A program made the position numbers and the translations under genes. A DNA stretch of 64,000 nt from contig CALAJV010000017.1 in the NCBI GenBank assembly GCA_937922805.1, positions 62,001 through 126,000 of the forward strand, in the 5' to 3' direction. The notes below the pieces were generated by a model. That model did no database searches, had not been told where the DNA came from, and was given only the letters and a program-made list of their open reading frames with translations. This document shows, piece after piece, positions 35,074-43,914 of the stretch (position 1 is its first letter; each line of letters opens with the position of its first letter). Source of the DNA: an uncultured Acidimicrobiales bacterium (GTDB lineage Bacteria > Actinomycetota > Acidimicrobiia > Acidimicrobiales > SZUA-35).

Positions 35074-35850
35074 ATGGCCGCAACGTTTGGTACCGAGTTG
35101 AAGAAGTGGCGAACGGTTAGGCGCTTAAGTCAGCTAACCCTGGGTGTCGAGGCTGGTGTTTCCTCTCGCCACATTTCATTTATGGAGTCGGGGCGGTCCA
35201 AACCGAGCCAAGAGATGGTCATACATTTGGCCGAAACCCTCGACGTGCCGAAGTCGGAACGGAACCGGTTGCTGAACGCGGCCGGGTTTGCCTCTCGCTA
35301 TGTGACCAACGATCTATCGAGCGATGCCATGATCCCGATTCGTTCTGCACTTTCGTGGACTCTGGAGCGCCACAACCCCTACCCGGCCATCGTGCTGGGA
35401 CGCCATTGGGATGTTATAGAAACGAACCAATCAGCTCGAGCTCTGTTTGACCTTCTGGGCCAAACTGACGACGTCAACATGATCGACTGGTTGCTGGGCG
35501 ATAGCGGCATTCGAGACACGATAAGCAACTGGAGCGAGGTAAGCACCTACCTTTTGGCCCGACTAAAAACCGAAAACGCCTTTCTCGGCGGCGACTCGAT
35601 TTTCGAAGAGGCAATAGAAAAGCTTGAACCCCTCCTACCAAACCGAGGCGCGCTCATCGATCCCGTACCGAACCCGCTCGTAACTGTCGAGCTCACCATC
35701 GGCGATCAAAGTTTTTCCATGCTTAGCTCAATAGCCCAGTTTGGAGCCGCCGACGACTTTGCCTTAGCTGACCTCAAAGTAGAACTTTACTTCCCAGCCG
35801 ACGAACCAACCAGAGAACTGTTTCACTCTTTGGGCGCCTGTAACCAATAG
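35074..35850 (+). CDS. XRE-family regulator with MmyB-like ligand domain
   Basis: A 258-residue regulator. The first 70 residues are a Cro/CI-type helix-turn-helix: LKKWRTVRRLSQLTLGVEAG, SSRHISFMESGRSKPS, EMVIHLAETLDVP. The remainder, with NPYPAIVLGRHWDVIETNQS, is the MmyB-like PAS-fold ligand domain, common in actinobacterial regulators. ATG 35074 is preferred to the in-frame TTG at 35065. It faces the four-helix membrane protein across a palindrome. Confidence 0.92.
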   Translation: MAATFGTELKKWRTVRRLSQLTLGVEAGVSSRHISFMESGRSKPSQEMVIHLAETLDVPKSERNRLLNAAGFASRYVTNDLSSDAMIPIRSALSWTLERHNPYPAIVLGRHWDVIETNQSARALFDLLGQTDDVNMIDWLLGDSGIRDTISNWSEVSTYLLARLKTENAFLGGDSIFEEAIEKLEPLLPNRGALIDPVPNPLVTVELTIGDQSFSMLSSIAQFGAADDFALADLKVELYFPADEPTRELFHSLGACNQ

Positions 35851-35880
35851 GGACTTGTCCTTCCCAGTCGGCCCTGAAAT

Positions 35881-37455
35881 CTACCGAACGCTTATCGAAT
35901 CCCAATGCCATGTATGGCCGATTGGAACACCATCTTTGTCTGGGGTGTAGTTGTGATCTTTGAAGAAGACCTGGAACGACTCCGGAAGCTGACCAGCCAT
36001 TGTTTGGGTGAACATTCCGCCGTAGTCAATGGTTAACGTTCCATCGTTGTTGTCAGTAACCGAGAACGTGCGGCGAATTTTCTTATCGGCGCAGGCTTCA
36101 GGGTCGAGAGCAAACTTTCCGCAGATTGCTTTTGAGCCGCCATATTGATTTTCTCCGTCAACGGTCATACGAATTTCGCCACCGAACGGACCGTTCCCGA
36201 CGATCACCGCATCCTGATGGTACGTGTCAATATTGGCAGTGCCGGCCAGTCCGCCAACAGTCGACAAGAACGCTGTTCCTGTTGGCACAATTGAAACTTC
36301 CCACCACTGGCGGCTCTTCAGGTCGGTTACGTTGACCTCCCACGACACAGTCTTGGATTCACTGCGAACGAATTGTTTCTTCGGCGAAAACCAAACAATC
36401 GAGTAGCCATCGACATCGCCCATTGAGCTCATCAGGTGGTCACGGCACAGATAGACAACCTCGTCGACGGCAAAGTCGACCCTAACTGGCTTGCCTTCGA
36501 GCTTACGTGATTCTATGGTTCGCTGAGTTGTCGGCATTCCGCAGTCAAGGTCGTGATCTTCCGTCCACTGACCGCCGTGGAATGCGTTCGAATCGCCCCA
36601 AATCTTCGCCTCACTACCTAGTTCTTGGGAGCCAATATTTCGGTGGAAGACACCCACTCGAAATTGATCAAGGCCCTCGTTGTTATCGAAGTTGGCGACG
36701 AAACCGCTCGAGCTGCTGGAGGTGTTGGTTTCGTCGGCATCGACGTCAGAATCACCAGGGTCGGCTGTGGTTGTTGAACTGGTGGTGGAAGGTGTTGGAA
36801 GCGACGTGGTGCTACCAAACGTTGTAGCCGTCACGTCGTTCGGTTCACTTGTGGTCGGGTCAGACTCACCGGGAACGGTTTTAACTAGCGAAGTTGTTGT
36901 GACTGCACGTTCGCTCGGTTCATCCAAGGTCGCTGGTTGGTCTGGTTCGGTAGTTCCATCAACGGCGGGGGGTTTCGTGCGTTTAGTTTGGTTGTCCCGG
37001 TGCTTGCCATTATCCCGACGGTCTCTACGTTTGTGTTCAGAGTGAGGGTGGGCGGCATCGATTTCTTGGGCTATCCTGCTGTCATCAATCGTCGCCGATT
37101 CATCGGCTGGTGGCCCGCTCCTACGGTTTAGCAATGGTGGAACAAATAAAGCAGCCAAAACAACGGCCGCCACCAAACCCAGGTAGGCGTAGCGACTGCC
37201 GAAACGGGTGCTTCGATCTCGGGTCAACGCCGTTGGCGTGTCTGCATCGGAAGGGTTGATAGTGCCAGGCTCGACAGCCCTCAAAATCGGCCGGCTTGTG
37301 TCGGCGTTGATTCGGCGCCGAAAATCTGCGCCGGCACGAGCAATCAGTTCAGGATCAACCGGGGCCGCTGGCCGTGTCGCTCGAATCAGGTCAAGCGGAT
37401 CGTTGTTGCCTGAGTTTTCGAATTCGTTTGTTCCGGGGTTACTGTCATTAGTCAC
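35881..37455 (-). CDS. Membrane anti-sigma-like protein with large extracytoplasmic domain
   Basis: A 524-residue protein overlapping the ECF sigma gene by eight bases. The N-terminal 100 residues (DLIRATRPAAPVDPELIARA) resemble the cytoplasmic part of CU044_5270-type sigma partners. One helix (LGLVAAVVLAALFVPPLL) crosses the membrane at about residues 93-110. A disordered Thr/Ser/Asp-rich stalk reaches about residue 250. The outer 270 residues are beta-rich with many Trp and Tyr, four or more Cys, and the closing HTWHWDSISVR, which suggests a ConA-like/laminarinase-type fold. No GH16 ExDxxE motif is present, so binding rather than hydrolysis is likely. Fold assignment is an inference. Confidence 0.7.
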   Translation of the reverse strand: MTNDSNPGTNEFENSGNNDPLDLIRATRPAAPVDPELIARAGADFRRRINADTSRPILRAVEPGTINPSDADTPTALTRDRSTRFGSRYAYLGLVAAVVLAALFVPPLLNRRSGPPADESATIDDSRIAQEIDAAHPHSEHKRRDRRDNGKHRDNQTKRTKPPAVDGTTEPDQPATLDEPSERAVTTTSLVKTVPGESDPTTSEPNDVTATTFGSTTSLPTPSTTSSTTTADPGDSDVDADETNTSSSSSGFVANFDNNEGLDQFRVGVFHRNIGSQELGSEAKIWGDSNAFHGGQWTEDHDLDCGMPTTQRTIESRKLEGKPVRVDFAVDEVVYLCRDHLMSSMGDVDGYSIVWFSPKKQFVRSESKTVSWEVNVTDLKSRQWWEVSIVPTGTAFLSTVGGLAGTANIDTYHQDAVIVGNGPFGGEIRMTVDGENQYGGSKAICGKFALDPEACADKKIRRTFSVTDNNDGTLTIDYGGMFTQTMAGQLPESFQVFFKDHNYTPDKDGVPIGHTWHWDSISVR

Positions 37456-38023
37456 GGACGGACCTCCTTAACGCTTGCCGAAGACGACTCAATTTCGATT
37501 TGACCGTTCCGAGAGGCATGTTCAACGCTTCAGAAATCTGGTCGTAGGTAAGCTCGTCCCAGGCGTACAACAGCAACAATTCGCGGTCGGTAGCGCTTTG
37601 CCTGTCGATGAATGACCGAGCAGCCTCTAACCGTGCCGCCCCAATCGTGGACGCTTCTACAATCTCATCGGTGGCCCGGGCACTAGTGGCGTTAACCACA
37701 ACAAGATTCGCCATTCGCCCGGTGGCTCGGCGTTCTCGTTCAGCCGACCGGTAGTGCTGGCTAACCGTGTTGCGGGCGATTCCATAGAGCCAAGGCAGCG
37801 CGGAGGTAGATTCGGTATTGAACTGAGCTCGGTGTTCAAAAGCGGCGACGAAAATGTCGGATAGTAGCGGCTCGACGTCACTGCTTGGAACTCGTCGGGT
37901 GATGTACGCGGCGATGGCTGAAGCGTGGCGGTCGTAGATATCGCCAAAGAGAGCAGGGTCGGTAATTGAACAAGCAATCACTTCACCATCAAAATCTTTA
38001 GTTGAACTCATTACCAGGCCCAC
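37448..38023 (-). CDS. ECF RNA polymerase sigma factor
   Basis: A 191-residue sigma factor. GGAGG lies five bases before the GTG at 38023, which fixes the start. Region 2 includes FGDIYDRHASAIAAYITRRV, SDIFVAAFEHRAQFN and ALPWLYGIARNTVSQHYRSA. Region 4 includes DRELLLLYAWDELTYDQISE and LNMPLGTVKSKLSRLRQALR. It is translationally coupled to the membrane protein downstream and divergent from the alpha-glucosidase gene. Confidence 0.95.
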   Translation of the reverse strand: MGLVMSSTKDFDGEVIACSITDPALFGDIYDRHASAIAAYITRRVPSSDVEPLLSDIFVAAFEHRAQFNTESTSALPWLYGIARNTVSQHYRSAERERRATGRMANLVVVNATSARATDEIVEASTIGAARLEAARSFIDRQSATDRELLLLYAWDELTYDQISEALNMPLGTVKSKLSRLRQALRRSVRD

Positions 38024-38227
38024 AATCGCCTCCGATTCAACGTCCGTCTTTGGTTATTGTCCGCAGACGTGAATCGGTTCCAGCTTTTTTGAAATTTATC
38101 GCCAACCGGCCTGTCGCGCCATTGGCCTTGTTGAACGAGTGCGCCACCGGCGTGTATCTCGAACCGACAGATCGGTTATCTACTGGTATCAGTTGGACGA
38201 TTCCCGAATTGGTGGTTGGATGACAGC

Positions 38228-39802
38228 ATGGACATAAATCCAGCGTCGCCTTCTCAGAACTGGTGGTCAACTGCTGTTGGCTATGAGGTTTATATTCGAT
38301 CGTTTGCTGATGGAAACGGAGATGGTATTGGAGACTTGCCGGGCCTTACGTCGAAGCTTGACTACCTGGCTTGGCTCGGAATTGATGTGTTGTGGATTAC
38401 CCCGTTCTATCGGTCACCAATGGCTGACTATGGGTATGACGTCGCCGACTATGTCGGCATCGACCCGATGTTTGGAACTCTCGACGACTTTGATCGACTC
38501 CTCGCCAAGGCTCACCAACTTGGACTCAAAGTTGTTGTTGACATCGTGCCCAATCATTCAAGCTCGCAACACGAGTGGTTCCAAAAAGCTCTAGCAGACC
38601 CAGCTAGCCAATATCGCGATTACTACCATTTTCGTGATGCCCCCGCCGACGGCTCACTACCCAATAACTGGGTTGGATACTTTGGTGGACCGACGTGGAC
38701 TCTAGATGAGGCGTCGGGCCAGTACTACCTCCATATGTTCCTACCCGAACAACCCGATCTGAACTGGGACAACCCGGACGTCCACGCCGAGTTTGAAACT
38801 ATCCTCCGGTTTTGGCTTGATCGTGGTGTCGACGGTTTTCGGATCGACGTGGCTCAAGCGATGGGCAAAGACGCTGCACTTCGCTCCAACCCGGAACTCA
38901 AACCGGTCGACCATAACGCCTTCCGGTGGGAACAGTGGGAAGCCTTCGAGCATCGTCATGATGTGCTTCAATCGAAAACCCACGAGATTTTCCGCTCGTG
39001 GAAAGCAATTACCGACGACTATGCAGCCGTTCTTATCGGCGAAACCTATGTGCTCGAACCGGATGAGTTCAACACGCTGGTCGGTCCTCCCTCTGGGCTC
39101 GATATTGGCTTTTGGTTCAAGACCATGCACATGGACTGGAGCGCCAACGAAATAAGGTCGGTGCTGGGCGCATTAGGACCTGAGGTTTCGGGCAAGGTTG
39201 GCTGGGTTCAAGCCAGCCACGATGAGCACCGACCACCGACTCGTTTCGGTGGCGGCGACCTTGGTCGGCAGCGCTCGCTTTGTTTGGCCATTTTGTTGTT
39301 GGGCATGCCGGGTATGCCCTTCTTGTATCAGGGGGAAGAACTCGGTCTGGAGGACGGCGTCGTTCCCCCCGAGGCCAAAATGGATCCGATTGGCGAACAA
39401 GGTGATGCCACCTCTGGTCGAGATGGTTGCCGCACCCCGATCCCTTGGGACGACAGCGACCACCGTGGGTTCACCACTGGCACCTCAACTTGGCTGCCGA
39501 TCTCGCATACCGTAGAGGACACCGTGGCCTATCAACGAGATCGACAAGACTCCTGGCTTTCCAAGTATCGGGAACTGATCAGCGTCCGACGCGATCTATT
39601 GGCCAGCCGCAACGACGTTCGCCAAGCTTCGGCCGAATTGATCGATTTGGGCCAAAACGTTATTGCGATCAAGCGAGGATCGGCCCTGTTCCTTGTCAAT
39701 TTCGGATCCGAACCAATTGAATTGCCCGATGGCAACATTCTCTTCCGTACCGACGACAACTCCCTCCTCGGAGCTGACTCGGCTGCCGTTATCGCCACAT
39801 AA
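38228..39802 (+). CDS. Alpha-glucosidase, GH13 family
   Basis: A 524-residue cytoplasmic enzyme (ATG 38228; an in-frame TTG lies at 38216). GH13 regions are clear: VVVDIVPNHSS (region I), DGFRIDVAQAM with the nucleophile Asp (region II), VLIGETYV with the acid Glu (region III) and QASHDEHRPP with the third Asp (region IV). The start WWSTAVGYEVYIRSFADGNG fits the oligo-1,6-glucosidase/AglA group. It probably hydrolyses sugars brought in by the importer encoded directly downstream. Confidence 0.94.
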   Translation: MDINPASPSQNWWSTAVGYEVYIRSFADGNGDGIGDLPGLTSKLDYLAWLGIDVLWITPFYRSPMADYGYDVADYVGIDPMFGTLDDFDRLLAKAHQLGLKVVVDIVPNHSSSQHEWFQKALADPASQYRDYYHFRDAPADGSLPNNWVGYFGGPTWTLDEASGQYYLHMFLPEQPDLNWDNPDVHAEFETILRFWLDRGVDGFRIDVAQAMGKDAALRSNPELKPVDHNAFRWEQWEAFEHRHDVLQSKTHEIFRSWKAITDDYAAVLIGETYVLEPDEFNTLVGPPSGLDIGFWFKTMHMDWSANEIRSVLGALGPEVSGKVGWVQASHDEHRPPTRFGGGDLGRQRSLCLAILLLGMPGMPFLYQGEELGLEDGVVPPEAKMDPIGEQGDATSGRDGCRTPIPWDDSDHRGFTTGTSTWLPISHTVEDTVAYQRDRQDSWLSKYRELISVRRDLLASRNDVRQASAELIDLGQNVIAIKRGSALFLVNFGSEPIELPDGNILFRTDDNSLLGADSAAVIAT

Positions 39803-39927
39803 TTCTGAGCGAGCAGGGGCTTGCTATCTCAACAAGAAAATGGCCTTCAGTTTGAGTGGGTCGCTCCACCAAGTACGCTTACTCAGCTAACACCAATTAT
39901 GCAAATTAGTATTAGGGGAGATAACAA

Positions 39928-41364
39928 ATGAAAAAGCAATGGCTGCGGCTTCTCGCCGCACTGTTAGCGCTTACGTTTGTAGCTGCCGCGTGCACCTCAG
40001 ATGACGCGACAACTGAAACTGGCGATGACGACACAGAAACAACTGCCGCTGAAGATGAAGATGCCATGGAAGATGAAGACGCCATGGAAGACGAAGACGC
40101 CATGGAAGACGAAGACGCCATGGAAGACGAAGACGGTGACGACGCTGCCGCTGGTGGCGACGGCGAAACCGTAACTATCTTCGGTCCAGAGGCTTCTGAC
40201 GAAGAAGCTGGCGCATTCCAGGATGCTCTTGCTGTATGGAGCGAAGAGTCCGGTATTGCCGTTGAGTACGCCGGTGCTTCTGACTTCTCAGATCAAATCA
40301 ACGTCCAAATCGCTGGCGGTAACCCTCCAGACATTGCAATCTTCCCACAGCCGGGCAAGGTCGCTGACTTTGCTCGCTCCGGTGACATTCTGGCACTACC
40401 TGACGATGTGAATAGCTCCATCGAGTGGGGCAGCGCTTGGACCGAATTCGGTAACGTCGACGGCACCCAATACGGAATCCCAACCAAAGCCGACCTCAAG
40501 TCTTTGGTTTGGTACAAGCCTGGTGCGTTCGAAGAAAAGGGTTATGAAGTCCCTGAGACATTCGACGACTTTGTTGCTCTCACCGGAACCATGATCGAAA
40601 ACGGCGACACCCCGTTGTGTGTTGGTATCGAGTCTGATGCCGCTACCGGTTGGACCTTCACCGACTGGGTTGAGGACATGGTGCTACGAGTCGAAGGCCC
40701 TGAGGTCTACGACCAGTGGGTCAACCACGAGATTCCGTTCAACGATGATCGTATCCAGGGAGTATTCAACCAGATCCGAGACATTTGGGACACCGAAGGC
40801 ATGGTCTTCGCTTCCGGGGGCTCTATCGCAACCACCAGCTTCCGTGACAACGGCCAACCGTTGGTTGATGGTGACTGCATGATGCACCGTCAAGCTAGCT
40901 TCTTCGCTGCCTTCATTCCTGAAGGAACAGCGTTTGCTGACGGATCTGCCGATGCGGTAGACGTCTTCTACTTCCCATCTACCGGTGCCGACAAGCCAGT
41001 TCTTGGTGCCGGTACCTTGGCTACTGCGTTCACCGACAACGAAAACGTCTGGGAAGTAATGAAGTACCTCGGTTCAGCCGCTTACGCTGAGAACCGTCAA
41101 ACCGCTCAGGCGGTGCGAAAAGACGGCGGATTGTCCGGCTTCCTCTCAGCCGCTGAGGGTCAAGACTCATCGGTCTACTTGCCACTAGAGCAATCATTCC
41201 TCGACATTCTCGAGAGCAGCGAAGTAGTTCGCTTCGACGCTTCTGACTTGATGCCATCTGAAGTTGGATCCGGAACCTTCTGGTCTGAAGGAACCTCGTT
41301 TGTCAATGGCGACATCGACGCTGCGACTGCGACTGGCAACATCGAAGACTCGTGGCCAGAATAA
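39928..41364 (+). CDS. Sugar ABC transporter substrate-binding lipoprotein
   Basis: A 478-residue family-1 solute-binding protein. The signal peptide ends in a lipobox (TFVAAAC) with Cys22 as the lipidated residue; AGGGGAG lies before the ATG. An acidic linker of six-residue EDEDAM repeats separates anchor and domain. The binding domain starts at about residue 80 and has GGNPPDIAIFPQPGKVADFA and GIPTKADLKSLVWYKPG. It resembles alpha-glucoside binders, in line with the GH13 neighbour. A strong hairpin follows the gene. Confidence 0.94.
   Translation: MKKQWLRLLAALLALTFVAAACTSDDATTETGDDDTETTAAEDEDAMEDEDAMEDEDAMEDEDAMEDEDGDDAAAGGDGETVTIFGPEASDEEAGAFQDALAVWSEESGIAVEYAGASDFSDQINVQIAGGNPPDIAIFPQPGKVADFARSGDILALPDDVNSSIEWGSAWTEFGNVDGTQYGIPTKADLKSLVWYKPGAFEEKGYEVPETFDDFVALTGTMIENGDTPLCVGIESDAATGWTFTDWVEDMVLRVEGPEVYDQWVNHEIPFNDDRIQGVFNQIRDIWDTEGMVFASGGSIATTSFRDNGQPLVDGDCMMHRQASFFAAFIPEGTAFADGSADAVDVFYFPSTGADKPVLGAGTLATAFTDNENVWEVMKYLGSAAYAENRQTAQAVRKDGGLSGFLSAAEGQDSSVYLPLEQSFLDILESSEVVRFDASDLMPSEVGSGTFWSEGTSFVNGDIDAATATGNIEDSWPE
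40051..40140 (+). repeat. 18-bp tandem repeats coding an acidic EDEDAM linker
   Basis: Four full units, GAAGAYGAAGAYGCCATG, at 40051-40068, 40069-40086, 40087-40104 and 40105-40122, and a partial fifth to 40140. Units differ only at silent C/T positions. The array codes the flexible linker between lipid anchor and binding domain and could change length by slippage in steps of six residues. Confidence 0.92.
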
Positions 41365-41422
41365 GCCCAGTAAGACACATCTAAACTCAGCCGTATCAGC
41401 GGCTAGTTGTGAATACGTAAAC

Positions 41423-41460
41423 AGATGGGGTGCTGGCGAGAAATCGCTAGCACCCCATCT
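41423..41460 (+). terminator. 17-bp stem with GAAA tetraloop between lipoprotein and permease genes
   Basis: Arms 41423-41439 and 41444-41460 pair over all 17 positions (one G-U) around a GAAA loop. No T-tract follows, and the permease genes continue on the same strand 55-76 bases later. Such hairpins after a binding-protein gene commonly act as partial terminators or 3'-end protectors that keep the binding protein more abundant than the permeases. Confidence 0.8.
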
Positions 41461-41514
41461 GGGTTTCAAATCAGGTCCTTATTGGGCCAAGCCAACGATC
41501 TGGGTTACATTGAG

Positions 41515-43914
41515 ATGGCGAAGGGTAGGGGGATCGTGCGATCGGGTTTGACCAAAGTAACAACTGCTTTTAAGGCACTCATCTATCTGGCTTTGGGAAC
41601 GCTAGTTCTCCTTGCGTTTACAACACTCGAACCAAGCCAGCAAGACAAAGTATTCGACACTCTTATCCTCGTGTTTGCCACCGTTGGCATCAGCGCCGGC
41701 GTGTTCGTTGCAGCCAACCTTCTCTTTGGGCTGTCGACAAAGAACTGGCCTTTGTATCGGTCTGCCCTCGGTTCACTGCTTGGTTTCGGATTAGTCGGCG
41801 TCCTCTGGGGCAACCGGGTGTTGGCCCGCAACTTTGATGCCGACGGAATGTTTGCGTTCCTGAGCCGCATTCGTAGCGCCGCCTCAACGATAAGCGACAG
41901 CTTCGGGCAGAATCTGGGCACATGGCTGTTTATCGCCTGGCTTCTAGCAGCCATCATTCTGCTCGCCGTTCGGATTGAGAACCGACCAAGTTCTCTCGCT
42001 ACCGGGTTCGCTCTTTGTGGGCTAGTAGCTGGGCTCACCGCGGCCTGGGCCGTTTCTAACCTGACCGGAATTGGCGCTCTGGTGGTAGCAGTTGTAGCTG
42101 GCACGCTTGGCGTAGCCACTACTCAAGTTGTTAACGCCCCGGGCCAGAAGCTCGAACGTTGGGTTCAATTCAAAGCTATTGGACTAGCAATTTTGTCCGG
42201 ACTGATTTGGCTCGGTGACCACGCGGCAACGTTCGGTACTGCGCCATTCGTCGGCGCCGTCGCTGGCGGAGCCTTAGCAGGCGGTTTGGCCTACACCGGC
42301 CACCGCTACCTTCGGCTCGCTATCGGGTTGACCCTCGGCGGAGCCCTCGGGTTCTGGTTGACCGGAAACATGATCATTACCAGTCGCCCATCAATCTCAT
42401 GGATCGCAGTCGCCATTGGAGCAGCAGCCGGGGCCGCCGTTGGCTACGGGGCGTTCCGAACCACAACCGGAGCATTAGGAACCGGCGCTCTCGGGGCCGC
42501 ACTCGGCGGGTTTGTCGTTTCAGAGATCGGTGGCGGATCACAATCTCAAACTGTTCTCTTGGGCGCTGCACTTGGCGCCGTTGCCGGAGCAGCACTAGCG
42601 CTCACCGACGAACCGTCTGAAGCCGACCGGCGGCGAACATCGGAAGCAGCCAGCAAATACATCTTCGCTGGTCCTGCCATCTTCTTCATTTTGATGGGCC
42701 TGATCTTTCCGCTGATCCGAACCATCTTTCTTTCGTTCCAAGACAAAGGGAGTGACGAGTGGGTCGGATTTGCTAACTACCAACAAATCTTCACCAACAA
42801 TGGAATCTTCAACATAGACAACTTCTCTGCCCTATTTACGAGCCGGTTATTCGTAATCGGTGGACTACTGGTCGTCCTGGGGCTTCTCGGGGCGTTAGCC
42901 GTTGGAGCGTCCCGAGGTGACGGGTTCTTACTCTCAGGTGGGCCGCGCACCTCAATGTTCGTCGGAGCCTTCATCTTGTTCACGGCTGCGATGACGGTGC
43001 TCCGAGGTAGCGTGTTCAACAACTTGTGGTGGGTAGTAACGGTGACCGCAATGTCGACTATTTTCGGCATGGCCGCTGCGGTGCTAGCCGACCGGTCGAT
43101 CGGTGAGTCGGTGGCCAAGTCACTGATCTTCTTGCCCCTGGCCATCTCGTTTGTCGGTGCTGGCATCATCTGGCGATTCATGTTTCAAGCTCGACCGCCG
43201 TCGAAAGATCAGACCGGCGTTCTCAACTGGTTGTGGGTTGGCCTTGGTTCCACATCCAACGGGTCGGGATTGATGAAGACGGTTCTATTGGTACTCCTTG
43301 CAACACTGGCCTTGCTCTTGGTCGTGGCTGCTGCGTTGTCGATCCGTTCGAAACGCTTTGGTCGGTTGGGTTGGCTAGCCGGACTTGGAGCACCGCTCGG
43401 GTTCCTGCTCTATCGCCTGCTCACTTCTAATCTGGGTGGATTCAAGATCACCTCGAGCGGAGAGGTTGAAGCCAACCCAATCCTGTTCTTGGCCGAACCC
43501 CCATTCAACAACGTCTGGCTCATGGTCATCCTCATCTGGATTCAAACCGGATTCGCCATGGTCATCTTCTCGTCAGCTATCAAAGCCGTTCCGGCCGAGC
43601 TCATCGAGGCAGCGCAGGTAGACGGGGCTACTGATTCGCAAGTCTTCTGGAAGGTGACGCTACCTCACATCGCTCCAACAGTTGGCGTGGTAGTAACAAC
43701 CTTGGTCGTTCTGGTAATGAAAGTATTCGACATCGTCAAGGTCACAACGGACGGTGATTTCGACACCCAAGTAATTGCAAACGAGATGTGGCAACGAGCA
43801 TTCACCGAGTTCAACACTGGGTTAGGGTCAGCGCTGGCGGTTGTGTTGTTTGTGGCGGTAGTGCCAGTCATGTACATCAACATTCGCCGAACTCAAAAGG
43901 CGGCAGCACTATGA
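41515..43914 (+). CDS. Enlarged MalF-type ABC sugar permease
   Basis: About 799 residues from ATG 41515; GTG 41536, preceded by AGGGGG, is an alternative start. Ordinary MalF-type permeases have about 300-500 residues. The first 380 residues are a Gly/Ala-rich array of about ten hydrophobic helices with no known motif. The permease core starts near KYIFAGPAIFFILMGLIFPL, and two further hydrophobic insertions interrupt it (around VIGGLLVVLGLLGALAVG and TVLLVLLATLALLLVVAAAL). The EAA loop, ELIEAAQVDGATDSQVFWKV, is intact near the C-terminus. It overlaps the next permease as ATGA. Confidence 0.9.
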   Translation: MAKGRGIVRSGLTKVTTAFKALIYLALGTLVLLAFTTLEPSQQDKVFDTLILVFATVGISAGVFVAANLLFGLSTKNWPLYRSALGSLLGFGLVGVLWGNRVLARNFDADGMFAFLSRIRSAASTISDSFGQNLGTWLFIAWLLAAIILLAVRIENRPSSLATGFALCGLVAGLTAAWAVSNLTGIGALVVAVVAGTLGVATTQVVNAPGQKLERWVQFKAIGLAILSGLIWLGDHAATFGTAPFVGAVAGGALAGGLAYTGHRYLRLAIGLTLGGALGFWLTGNMIITSRPSISWIAVAIGAAAGAAVGYGAFRTTTGALGTGALGAALGGFVVSEIGGGSQSQTVLLGAALGAVAGAALALTDEPSEADRRRTSEAASKYIFAGPAIFFILMGLIFPLIRTIFLSFQDKGSDEWVGFANYQQIFTNNGIFNIDNFSALFTSRLFVIGGLLVVLGLLGALAVGASRGDGFLLSGGPRTSMFVGAFILFTAAMTVLRGSVFNNLWWVVTVTAMSTIFGMAAAVLADRSIGESVAKSLIFLPLAISFVGAGIIWRFMFQARPPSKDQTGVLNWLWVGLGSTSNGSGLMKTVLLVLLATLALLLVVAAALSIRSKRFGRLGWLAGLGAPLGFLLYRLLTSNLGGFKITSSGEVEANPILFLAEPPFNNVWLMVILIWIQTGFAMVIFSSAIKAVPAELIEAAQVDGATDSQVFWKVTLPHIAPTVGVVVTTLVVLVMKVFDIVKVTTDGDFDTQVIANEMWQRAFTEFNTGLGSALAVVLFVAVVPVMYINIRRTQKAAAL

